DNA of 58,869 nucleotides from a bacterium UBP6_UBA1209 (GTDB lineage: Bacteria > UBP6 > UBA1177). The stretch covers positions 1 through 58,869 of the forward strand of contig DBXP01000015.1 in NCBI GenBank assembly GCA_002309575.1. Reading direction: 5' to 3'. The position numbers and the translations under genes were made by a program. Below the pieces are notes generated by a model. It saw nothing but the letters and a program-made list of their open reading frames with translations. It made no database searches and was not told the DNA's origin. Below are positions 16,616 through 24,157 of the stretch, one piece after another (positions within the stretch are counted from its first letter, which is position 1; each line of letters opens with the position of its first letter).

Positions 16616-17613
16616 TTCTCGGCATTGAAAGCAGCTGTGACGACACCTCTGTTGCGGTCGTCGATTCGGATTATCATGTTCACTCGGTGCGGACGGTTTC
16701 GCAGACGAGCATTCACAAGCTGTTCGGCGGAGTCATCCCGGAAATCGCGTCGCGCAACCACCTCGCGTGGGTCATCCCGGCGCTGAATGCGGCAGTTGCC
16801 GAGGCAGGCGTCACCCGTGACGACATCGATGCGATCGCGGTGACCAGCTATCCGGGCCTGATCGGCAGTCTGCTGGTCGGAGTCAGCGCGGCAAAGGGGC
16901 TCGCTCTCGGCTGGAGGAAGCCGATAATCAGCGTCAACCACCTGAACGCGCACATCGCGTCGTCGCTTCTTGAAAAACCGGGCAGACCGGCTCTTCCCTA
17001 TCTCGCGCTTGTCGTTTCGGGCGGTCACACCTCTCTGATCGAAGTCACGCCGGAGGGCAAGAAACTTCTCGGCGAGACGATGGATGACGCTGCCGGAGAG
17101 GCGTTCGACAAGGTCGCGAAGATGGGAAATCTCGGTTATCCGGGAGGTCCTGTGATTGATAAACTTGCCCAAAGAGGCGACCCTGACAAGTACAAGCTTC
17201 CATACCTTTTAAAGAACAACAACAAGTACGCGGATGAGATCCTCTTCTCATTCAGCGGGATAAAGTCGGCGGTAAAGCGCGTCCTGGAGCAGCCGGATGT
17301 CGATATCCCGTCGCTGATGGCGGCGTTCCAGAGCAGGATCGTCGAGCTGATTTCCAGAAAAATCGGGCTCGCCATGAGCCGCCGGAAATACTGTGCTCTT
17401 GTAGTTTCAGGCGGTGTCAGTGCAAATTCTGCTGTTCGAAAAATGGCTGAAAATATTGCGAAAAAATATCAGATAAAACTTTTCCTGCCTGAGCTAAGAT
17501 TCTGTCAGGACAACGGTGCTATGGTTGCGGCCGCCGCGATGGACGACCTTTTTGCGGGAAGATTTTCAGAACTTGATTTCGATGTCGCGCCGACCGTGCG
17601 CCCCAGAGTTTAG
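16600..17613 (+). CDS. tsaD: tRNA N6-adenosine threonylcarbamoyltransferase
   Basis: TsaD transfers the threonylcarbamoyl group to A37 of ANN-decoding tRNAs, in a complex with TsaB and TsaE. The 337 residues carry the GIESSCDDTS opening, the metal-binding HLNAH motif, VVSGGHTSL and SGGVSANS, all at usual positions for the full-length family. GGGGGAG precedes the ATG, and the gene overlaps the helicase gene by 16 bases, so the two are likely co-translated. TrmO, which methylates the same t6A nucleotide, is coded at 45575. TsaB, TsaC and TsaE are not in the window. It is convergent with buk, with one base between. Confidence 0.96.
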   Translation: MEKKLILGIESSCDDTSVAVVDSDYHVHSVRTVSQTSIHKLFGGVIPEIASRNHLAWVIPALNAAVAEAGVTRDDIDAIAVTSYPGLIGSLLVGVSAAKGLALGWRKPIISVNHLNAHIASSLLEKPGRPALPYLALVVSGGHTSLIEVTPEGKKLLGETMDDAAGEAFDKVAKMGNLGYPGGPVIDKLAQRGDPDKYKLPYLLKNNNKYADEILFSFSGIKSAVKRVLEQPDVDIPSLMAAFQSRIVELISRKIGLAMSRRKYCALVVSGGVSANSAVRKMAENIAKKYQIKLFLPELRFCQDNGAMVAAAAMDDLFAGRFSELDFDVAPTVRPRV

Positions 17614-17614
17614 C

Positions 17615-18697
17615 TTATTCGTAAACGTGAACCGGGATCTCTCCTTTGATTCCGTAGTAGCAGCCTTCTGCTAAAGCCTTCATCTCGTCTTCGCCGGGGA
17701 AAACCTCGACATCTGCGATGAATGAGACTTTCTCTTTGATCCAGCCTACGAACATTTTGTCGTAGGCGATCCCGCCGGTGAGGATGATGACATCGACCTT
17801 GCCGTCAAGAGCCGCCGCAAGTGCGCCGATCCCTTTTGCGACCTGATAAGCCATTGCTCTGTAAACAAGTTCCCATTCCTTGTCGCCGGATTTTACGCGC
17901 TGCTCGACTTCATAGGCGCTGTTCGTTCCGAGGTAAGCGACGAGACCTCCGTTTCCTTTGATTTTTTTCATGACCTCGGCTTTCGTGTATTCGCCGCTGA
18001 AGCACATGTTTACAAGCTGTCCGACAGGAACGCCGCCGCTTCTTTCAGGTGTGAAGGGGCCTTCGCCGTTCAAAGCGTTGTTGACATCGATTACTCTGCC
18101 GCCTTTGTGCGCTCCGATCGAGATCCCGCCGCCCATGTGTGCGACGATGTAGTTCAGATCCTCATATTTTTTGCCTCTTTCGCGGGCATATCTTCTGGCA
18201 ACAGCCTTCTGGTTGAGCGCGTGGAAAATGCTGCGTCTTTCGATTTCGGGCATACCTGAAAATTTAGCGACAGGCTCCATTTCATCGACAACCGAAGTGT
18301 CAACAGTGTAAGCTTTTACATCTTTTCCGCTCAGTTTTGATGCCTCTTTCGCGATCTCGTAAGCTATAGGAGCACCTAAATTGCAGACATGTTCGCCGAT
18401 TTTCGGGTGCTTGATGTCGTCGATCATAAGCGGGTTGATTTCGTAAACGCCGCCGAGGATTGGTTTGTGGAGACCTCCTCTGCCTGCGATCACGTCTAAT
18501 GAAGCGACATCGATCCCCTCCTCCTCGAGTTTTTTGAGAACGATATTTTTTCTGAAGTCATACTGATCGAAAACACAGGTAAAACCAGCCAGTTCCTCTA
18601 CATCGTGCTTGATGTTTACGGTCAAAATCTCTTTCGTGTCTTCATAAACCGCCACCTTTGTGGAGGTCGATCCGGGGTTGATTGCCAATATTTTCAT
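17615..18697 (-). CDS. buk: Butyrate kinase
   Basis: This 360-residue acetokinase-family enzyme makes ATP from butyryl (or branched-chain acyl) phosphate. Signatures are INPGSTSTKVA at the N-terminus, GRGGL, VDTSVVDEM and the AHMGGGIS motif near the middle, with the length of Buk rather than the longer acetate kinase. ATG at 18697 follows AGGAG. The phosphate butyryltransferase gene is ten bases upstream, giving the classic ptb-buk pair for substrate-level phosphorylation. Because IorAB and a branched 2-oxo acid route may operate here, isobutyrate or isovalerate formation is as plausible as butyrate formation. Confidence 0.94.
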   Translation of the reverse strand: MKILAINPGSTSTKVAVYEDTKEILTVNIKHDVEELAGFTCVFDQYDFRKNIVLKKLEEEGIDVASLDVIAGRGGLHKPILGGVYEINPLMIDDIKHPKIGEHVCNLGAPIAYEIAKEASKLSGKDVKAYTVDTSVVDEMEPVAKFSGMPEIERRSIFHALNQKAVARRYARERGKKYEDLNYIVAHMGGGISIGAHKGGRVIDVNNALNGEGPFTPERSGGVPVGQLVNMCFSGEYTKAEVMKKIKGNGGLVAYLGTNSAYEVEQRVKSGDKEWELVYRAMAYQVAKGIGALAAALDGKVDVIILTGGIAYDKMFVGWIKEKVSFIADVEVFPGEDEMKALAEGCYYGIKGEIPVHVYE

Positions 18698-18707
18698 GAT
18701 TTTCTCC

Positions 18708-19607
18708 TTACTTCATTGCAGCAGCCAGCGCTATCGAATAGAGCTTCGTCTCCTCGCTGTCGGCTCTGCTGGTTAAAACTATCGGAACGCTTGCGCCCAT
18801 GATGACAGCCGCCGAGTGCGCTCCGCCCAGAAAATTCATCGATTTGTAGAGGATATTTGCCGCCTCGATGTCGGGACACATCAGGATATCCGCGTCGCCG
18901 CCGACCTCGGTAACGATTTTTTTGTGGTGGCAGGCTTCTTTTGAGATCGCGTTGTCGATCGCGAAGGGACCGTCAACGATGCAGCCCTTGATCTGACCGC
19001 GTCTGTTCATCATCGTGAGCATTGCCGCGTGGACAGTGGGTTCCATCTTTTCGTTTACGACTTCAACTGCCGCGAGGACTGCGACTTTCGGGTTTTCGAT
19101 GCCGACTCTGTGACATGCTTCGACCGCGTTGTTGACGATTGCGACTTTCTCCTTGAACTCGGGAGCGATGTTCATTGCAGCGTCGGTAACAACGATAAGT
19201 TTGTGGTAAGCAGGAGACTCGAAGAATGCTATGTGGCTGATCGTACTGCCTTTTCTGAGACCGTTTTCTTTGTCGAGCACAGCTCTCAGAAGGTCCGCCG
19301 TCGGCACAAGACCCTTCATCAGGACCTCGGCTTCCCCGTCACGGATGAGCTTTACCGCCAGTTTGCAGGCAACTACAGGTTTCGGTTCATGAACGATTTT
19401 TATTCCGTCAAGATTCATTCCGACCGATGCTGCGATCTCTCTGATTTTCGGCTCGTCACCGACAAGGACCGGAATGACAAGCTTCTTTGCCATTGCGTTG
19501 TTTACCGCCGAAAGAACAGGTTCATCCTCTGCCGCAGCGACTGCAACTCTCTTGGTCTGGCAGTTTTGCGCCATTTCCAGGAACTCATTGAGCGATTTCA
19601 ATTCCAT
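18708..19607 (-). CDS. ptb: Phosphate butyryltransferase
   Basis: The 299-residue enzyme exchanges CoA for phosphate on butyryl-CoA or related acyl-CoA, the step before butyrate kinase. It matches the phosphate acetyl/butaryltransferase family over its whole length, with LMKGLVPTADLLRAVL near residues 95-110, VNNAVEACHRVGI, and GGAHSAAVIMGASVPIV close to the C-terminus. CGGAGG precedes the ATG. The gene is first of a two-gene operon with buk. I could not identify a convincing promoter in the 70 bases before it. Confidence 0.93.
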   Translation of the reverse strand: MELKSLNEFLEMAQNCQTKRVAVAAAEDEPVLSAVNNAMAKKLVIPVLVGDEPKIREIAASVGMNLDGIKIVHEPKPVVACKLAVKLIRDGEAEVLMKGLVPTADLLRAVLDKENGLRKGSTISHIAFFESPAYHKLIVVTDAAMNIAPEFKEKVAIVNNAVEACHRVGIENPKVAVLAAVEVVNEKMEPTVHAAMLTMMNRRGQIKGCIVDGPFAIDNAISKEACHHKKIVTEVGGDADILMCPDIEAANILYKSMNFLGGAHSAAVIMGASVPIVLTSRADSEETKLYSIALAAAMK

Positions 19608-19690
19608 CTTTGCCTCCGATAGATGTTGATAAAACTTTACCCGAAACTATAGGGTTTTTTTGAAACAACTTCCATTTTTTTTTAAGAAAA

Positions 19691-20623
19691 CTACTTAATA
19701 AGGTTAAATTCGAGCGCTGTGAAGAAGGTCGGTACGAAAATTCCGTCGGAAAACGAGGAGTTTTTGAGGACACTGTAGTTGAATCCTGTTCCTGCCGAGA
19801 TCGCGAACCAGTCGAAAATGCTGTAGCTGACGCTCGCCTCGAGTCCGAGAGAGGAGTCGTCAACGTCGGAGTGTCCGAAATCCCAGATTTTCCGGTATCC
19901 GAAACCCGCCTTGAGCGCGAAATCGTGGATCCGGTAAAGACCTCCGACGGAGAGGCCGAGCGAGAGCGGACGTGCTGCGGATGCGCTGTAGTTCGTGCCG
20001 ATAAGCAGAGTTGTGTAGATATTTTTGTAGCTTACACGGACTCCTGTGCTGAGGATGGAGTCGAATTCCGTGTCGCTCTGGTTGCTGATGATGACATCGA
20101 CCGGGAATGTCGCAGGCTCTTCGACTTTGGCCGGCTCCTCTTTTTCGGGAGCTCTGGCAACCGGCTTGTCTATCTCTCTTTCTTTTTCCAAGGGTTCCTG
20201 ATAACGTCGGTTTTCTTCAATGATTTTAGGTGCTTCGCCGTAGTAGTGTCCCCATTTCGGGCTCAAAGGTGAGTATTCCGGCTCTTTGGGTGCCTGAATA
20301 TTTTCCGGTTCCGGTTTTTCAGAGATCCGCATATCCGGCTCCTGCCCTGTTTTTTCTTCGCAGACGGTATTTTTTGGGTTTTTTACCTTTTTTTCTGTCT
20401 GAGGGGTCGCATTTTCTTCGACGCTGTTTTCCGGCTCTTTTTCCCCGGCGTCCGCCTGCTCTTTTTTGATTTTATCGGCAAAGATCAGCGACTCCCAGTT
20501 GACGGCGTTATCGCCCTCACTGATTTCAACAGTCATTTCAAAAGGCTCGTTTTCATCGGCGGAACATAAAAAGGCTGCGATAAAAACGGCAATAAATACA
20601 ATAAATTGCCGATAAATTTGCAT
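19691..20623 (-). CDS. Exported protein with Glu/Pro linker and C-terminal barrel-like domain
   Basis: This 310-residue protein has a signal peptide ending near CSA (about residue 22). A long charged linker rich in E, K and P follows (about 40-170). The C-terminal domain of about 135 residues (VISNQSDTEFDS to the end) has alternating, Gly- and Tyr-rich strands that look like outer-membrane beta-strands. The charged linker could span the periplasm, as in proteins that tie the outer membrane to the wall. No family is recognised. Its ATG follows the stop codon of the upstream membrane protein directly, so the two are coupled and probably work together. Confidence 0.65.
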   Translation of the reverse strand: MQIYRQFIVFIAVFIAAFLCSADENEPFEMTVEISEGDNAVNWESLIFADKIKKEQADAGEKEPENSVEENATPQTEKKVKNPKNTVCEEKTGQEPDMRISEKPEPENIQAPKEPEYSPLSPKWGHYYGEAPKIIEENRRYQEPLEKEREIDKPVARAPEKEEPAKVEEPATFPVDVIISNQSDTEFDSILSTGVRVSYKNIYTTLLIGTNYSASAARPLSLGLSVGGLYRIHDFALKAGFGYRKIWDFGHSDVDDSSLGLEASVSYSIFDWFAISAGTGFNYSVLKNSSFSDGIFVPTFFTALEFNLIK

Positions 20624-21220
20624 TTAATTGAGCGGGATCGGATCTAACGTAAGCATTGTGACGGCTACCTCCTTTTGCTGAGCGTCGAGGAGTATTTTAC
20701 GCCGATGGATAAATTTTTCATATTCCGCCTGTGCCGTTATCGAAAATTTGCCTTCACTTTTGGTGTAGACAACAAACGGGATGCGGTTTTCGCCCTTTTT
20801 CAGAGAGCCCTGCCAGGTTTGTTTTTTGGTTGCGCGGATCTCGTTGTTCGAGGAATAGAAGCTGACTCCGTCATCGAGGTCGATATCGAATTTGACCTTT
20901 TCGAGGTCGCTTTTTGCGTTGAAAACCAGCTCGATCGTAACAGGTTTCCCCTGCGAAACAGTCGATGTGTAGTCGGGTTTCCCGGCAGATCCGGGAAGAG
21001 CGGATGAGATCCCGAGAAAAAGCAGAAAAAGCGCCGCGGCAGCCGAAACGGAGGCAAAAAACATACGGAGTCTTCTTCTCCTTTTCATTTTTTCAGCCGT
21101 TTTTGCGAGATCCCGCCAGACTTTTTCGCGGAATCCCGGCATCATTTCGTTATCTTTCCGGGCCTCTTCGATCAGTGCTTCAAGCTCGGGAGTCAAATTT
21201 TCAAATTTCAGGTCGTCCAT
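20624..21220 (-). CDS. Bitopic membrane protein, anti-sigma-factor-like layout
   Basis: The 198-residue product begins with about 55 cytoplasmic residues containing a short helix-rich segment and KRRRRLR. One membrane helix follows (about 58-76), then a periplasmic domain of about 110 residues with beta-strands (SQGKPVTIELVF...ITAQAEYEKF). This matches the layout of anti-sigma or DUF-type regulators, but no zinc-binding HxxxCxxC is present and no sigma factor gene is adjacent. The ATG at 21220 is preceded by AAGG; the longer frame uses TTG. It is directly followed, with no gap, by the barrel-like protein gene. Function is unknown. Confidence 0.6.
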   Translation of the reverse strand: MDDLKFENLTPELEALIEEARKDNEMMPGFREKVWRDLAKTAEKMKRRRRLRMFFASVSAAAALFLLFLGISSALPGSAGKPDYTSTVSQGKPVTIELVFNAKSDLEKVKFDIDLDDGVSFYSSNNEIRATKKQTWQGSLKKGENRIPFVVYTKSEGKFSITAQAEYEKFIHRRKILLDAQQKEVAVTMLTLDPIPLN

Positions 21221-21326
21221 TTTTTTCCTTTTCAAAATACATCAATTAGACTACACAGAGTCGTTCTGGTTACTTTTCTTTTGCGGAAAAGTCCGGAAAA
21301 AACGAAAAAACAGAGTGGAGGCGTTT

Positions 21327-22238
21327 TTGCTCGGCAACAGTGAATGGCGGATAATAAACTTCTCGGCGGGCGAAGGGAATAGATTCGTGGGCGACGACTG
21401 CGCGGTATGGGATGAAAAATCCCTTGTGGTCACTACAGATCACTTCTGCGAGGGAGTTCATTTCGATCTTTCGTTCATGCCGGCGGAGGCTGTCGGCTGG
21501 CGGCTGATGGCGGCGAATGCAAGCGATGTCATCTCGATGGGGTCGAGGCCGACACACTTTCTGCTGAACGCTGCGGTTCCCCGGGGAGAGGAGGATAAAG
21601 CGCTTCAGATCCTCACCGGCGTGAAGAGATTTGCCGAAAAATACGGTATTTCGGTGATGGGCGGCGATACCTCTGGAGCCGGATGTTTCGCGTTCGGCGT
21701 TACGATGTTCGGTGAAAAACCGGAAAAACCGCTGCTTCGAAGCGGGGCCAGGCCGGGAGATAAGGTCTTTATCGCCTCGAAAGTCGGGCTTTCGCTATGC
21801 GGTTACACGGCCTTAAAACGTAAATCTGACGGTTTCGAGAGGTCGAAAGAGCGTTTCCTTTACCCCGACCCGTTTGCCAACATGCCGGGATCTTTGAATA
21901 AAATAACCGGTGCCGCGATCGATATAAGCGATTCGCTCCTGAGCGAGCTCAGGCTTATATGTGACGCGTCGAAAGTTTCGATGGAGATAGATTTCGACAA
22001 AATCCCGGTCGACGAAGAGCTTTTGAGGGGTGCCGAAGAGTTCGAGATCCCTCTTGAGCGTCTTCTGCTCGGAAGCGGCGAGGAGTTCGTTCTGCTCTTC
22101 ACATCGGATTCCGGCCACGACGATGCTTTTGAAATCGGCAGGGTCACCGGGCGCGGCAGCCGCGATGTTTCGATCTTCTCAAAAAAGGGTGAACTTAGTC
22201 AGGAAAATATAAGGCTTTTCAGCCACTTTGACAGCTGA
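21327..22238 (+). CDS. thiL: Thiamine-monophosphate kinase
   Basis: ThiL phosphorylates thiamine monophosphate to the active cofactor thiamine diphosphate. The 303 residues show the PurM-like fold signatures: GDDCAVW near the N-terminus, TTDHFCEGVHFD, ANASDVISMGS, GGDTSGA and GSGEEFVLLF towards the end. The likely start is TTG at 21327, because GGAGG lies five bases before it; GTG at 21315 lacks a Shine-Dalgarno. Thiamine diphosphate is needed by IorA, coded elsewhere in the window. The DUF192 gene starts just after the stop codon. Confidence 0.92.
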   Translation: MLGNSEWRIINFSAGEGNRFVGDDCAVWDEKSLVVTTDHFCEGVHFDLSFMPAEAVGWRLMAANASDVISMGSRPTHFLLNAAVPRGEEDKALQILTGVKRFAEKYGISVMGGDTSGAGCFAFGVTMFGEKPEKPLLRSGARPGDKVFIASKVGLSLCGYTALKRKSDGFERSKERFLYPDPFANMPGSLNKITGAAIDISDSLLSELRLICDASKVSMEIDFDKIPVDEELLRGAEEFEIPLERLLLGSGEEFVLLFTSDSGHDDAFEIGRVTGRGSRDVSIFSKKGELSQENIRLFSHFDS

Positions 22239-22245
22239 GGCAAAG

Positions 22246-22683
22246 ATGAGGACTTGGATTTTCTTTTCTATTTTGCTGATTTCATTAAATATTTTAGCCG
22301 AAAATGTCTGCGGCTACAGGGAGGAAGCGAGGGTCACTATAGTTTCCAGGACAGGAGAGAGGCATTTTTTCAAGACCGGGGTCGCTTCAAGTGACGCGGA
22401 ACACGAACGCGGGCTGATGTTTTGCAACGAAATGAAGCAGGATCAGGGGCTTATGTTCATTTTCGAAGAGGATGCCCAGCGTTTTTTCTGGATGAAAAAT
22501 ACAAAAATCGAGCTTGCGGTCATCTATATCGACAAAAATTTCAAGGTCGTCTCCGTCAACCGCGGGATCCCGATGAGTCTGAAATCGATCCCGAGCGTCG
22601 TTGCGATCAGGTATGTTCTTGAGCTGAACTGGGATGCCGGAAAATCTGTTCTTCCGGGTGATCAGGTGATTTTTAAGATGTAG
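22246..22683 (+). CDS. DUF192 family exported protein
   Basis: The 145-residue product has an N-terminal hydrophobic signal (about 3-20) and a DUF192 domain (about 28-145). The conserved ERGLMF, GLMFIFEEDAQRFFWMKNT and a C-terminal VLPGD turn are visible. The family is widespread and its biochemical role is not settled. The ATG at 22246 follows GAGG. It lies eight bases after thiL, so it is probably co-transcribed. Its stop abuts, without a spare base, the end of the convergent lipoprotein gene. Confidence 0.85.
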   Translation: MRTWIFFSILLISLNILAENVCGYREEARVTIVSRTGERHFFKTGVASSDAEHERGLMFCNEMKQDQGLMFIFEEDAQRFFWMKNTKIELAVIYIDKNFKVVSVNRGIPMSLKSIPSVVAIRYVLELNWDAGKSVLPGDQVIFKM

Positions 22684-23109
22684 CTATTTTTTCTCCTCTT
22701 CAGGCTTCTGCAGGGAGTCGCCCTTGAGATATTTTTCCATCTTCTGCTTTGTTTCGGCGATCACGGTCAGGATTATCGTCTTCTCTTCGACAGAGACTTC
22801 GAGAGTTTCGATGTTGTCGAGGATATAAGCCGACCTTTCGGTGAAATTTTTTATATTTTCGGGCGTGAGCTTTTCGCCGCGTTCGATCTTTTCGCCTGTC
22901 GCCAGAATGGAATCAAGATAGCCGGAAAAGAGCTGCACTTTTATGGTCTTTTCCTTGAATTCCAGACATTCCTGATGCTCGGAGAGGAGCTCTATCCGCT
23001 CTGCCTGAAGTTTTGCGATCTCAGCGTTTGCGCTGCGGTTCCCGTAGATGCTTACAGCCAGTCCGCACGAAACAAGAACCAAAAGAAGTACTAAAATTTT
23101 TGTCTTCAC
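22684..23109 (-). CDS. Probable small lipoprotein with coiled coil
   Basis: The 141-residue protein starts with GTG at 23109 (GGAGG six bases upstream). A hydrophobic stretch ends in the lipobox-like LVSC, with Cys at 15. The rest is charged and helical: a coiled coil at about 28-60, and further helices to a K/E-rich tail. If the lipobox is used, the protein is a lipoprotein; if not, it is a bitopic membrane protein. No family is recognised. It stands between two convergent or divergent neighbours and is not part of an obvious operon. Confidence 0.6.
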   Translation of the reverse strand: MKTKILVLLLVLVSCGLAVSIYGNRSANAEIAKLQAERIELLSEHQECLEFKEKTIKVQLFSGYLDSILATGEKIERGEKLTPENIKNFTERSAYILDNIETLEVSVEEKTIILTVIAETKQKMEKYLKGDSLQKPEEEKK

Positions 23110-23231
23110 GTTTCACCTCCAAAAAAGTGAGCTATTTCAAACGACTTCACCAAAAATGTCCACTTTTTTTAGCATATAGTTCCATTTGTTGTAAAATATG
23201 AGGCTTTTTATATTTTTAGAGGAGGAAATCT

Positions 23232-23816
23232 ATGAAAAAAGTTTTTGTCTTTTCACTTATCTTCTTGATTTCATTGTGTGTTTTTGCAGACCCCGCCAAG
23301 GCGGCAGCTCCAGCGCCGGCTGAAAAATCAAACGCTGTTCCGGTTACGGTGACCTTCAAAAACGGAAAGAGCGTCAACGGAAAGCTTCTGAAGGTCGAGG
23401 CTGCCCGGCTCGATTCGCAGAAATCCCTTTCGGAGGCCACGACTCTCAATGCGGCGCAGGGGATCAAGGATCTGATGCTTATGATTTCCGACATAAAAGA
23501 GATTGTTTTTGTCAGCAGCGACGACATGTCATGCTTTGACGACGGCCGTTTCGTGCCTGTCAGGAAGTTCTGCTCGATGAAGTCGCTTTACCACGTTGTC
23601 ACGAAGACTCCGGCGGAAGGCAAGGAGCCGATCGAGGTCACCGACGACAGAGTTTTCTTCTTCCACATCGAGGGGGAGAAGTCGCCGGTCCCGGGATTTT
23701 TCTACAAGGTCCAGGTCAGCAACGAAGGCCGCGAGGAGAAGACCGACTATCCGGATCTTGAGCGCGAGGTGCTGAATCTGGTTAAAAACGGTATCAAAAA
23801 AATCACGTTCAAATAG
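23232..23816 (+). CDS. Exported hypothetical protein
   Basis: A signal peptide (about residues 1-20, ending in VFADP) is followed by an Ala/Pro stretch. The remaining mature domain of about 160 residues contains VTVTFKNGKSVNGKLLKVE and later DDRVFFFHIEGEK. No known family is recognised; the beta-rich start has some resemblance to small beta-barrel folds that read a 'function-of-name plus modification' phrase such as KNGKxVxGxL, seen in many periplasmic proteins. GAGGAGG precedes the ATG. It is followed by trxA after 11 bases and then by the protease gene, so the three form an apparent operon. Confidence 0.65.
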   Translation: MKKVFVFSLIFLISLCVFADPAKAAAPAPAEKSNAVPVTVTFKNGKSVNGKLLKVEAARLDSQKSLSEATTLNAAQGIKDLMLMISDIKEIVFVSSDDMSCFDDGRFVPVRKFCSMKSLYHVVTKTPAEGKEPIEVTDDRVFFFHIEGEKSPVPGFFYKVQVSNEGREEKTDYPDLEREVLNLVKNGIKKITFK

Positions 23817-23827
23817 GAGGAATGAAG

Positions 23828-24157
23828 ATGCTTGTACATGCAAACGAAGGGAATTTCAAGACCGAAGTCCTGGATTTCAAAGGTCTTGCGGTCGTCGATT
23901 TCTGGGCTCCGTGGTGCGGTCCGTGCAAGATGCTCGGTCCTGTTATCGAAGAGCTTGCCGGAGATTTCGCGGCTAACGAAAATGTGAAATTCGTCAAGGT
24001 GAACACTGATGAAAATCCGGAGCTGGCGATGAATTTCAGGATCAGGGCGATCCCGACGGTCAAGTTCATAAAGGCCGGAGAGGAGATCGAGACTATGATA
24101 GGCTTTTCGCAGAAGTCCGAGCTTGCGGACGTAATTTCAAAGTTTTTGGAGGAATAA
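23828..24157 (+). CDS. trxA: Thioredoxin
   Basis: The 109-residue protein has the full thioredoxin fold, with active site WCGPC (C30, C33), the cis-Pro loop RAIPTVKF, and GFSQKSEL near the end. It has no signal peptide, so it acts in the cytoplasm, reducing disulfides and supplying Msr-type enzymes. ATG at 23828 is preferred to the one at 23822 because the AGGAGG is seven bases away rather than too close. It is directly followed, with no gap, by the secreted protease gene and preceded by the exported hypothetical protein gene. Confidence 0.93.
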   Translation: MLVHANEGNFKTEVLDFKGLAVVDFWAPWCGPCKMLGPVIEELAGDFAANENVKFVKVNTDENPELAMNFRIRAIPTVKFIKAGEEIETMIGFSQKSELADVISKFLEE

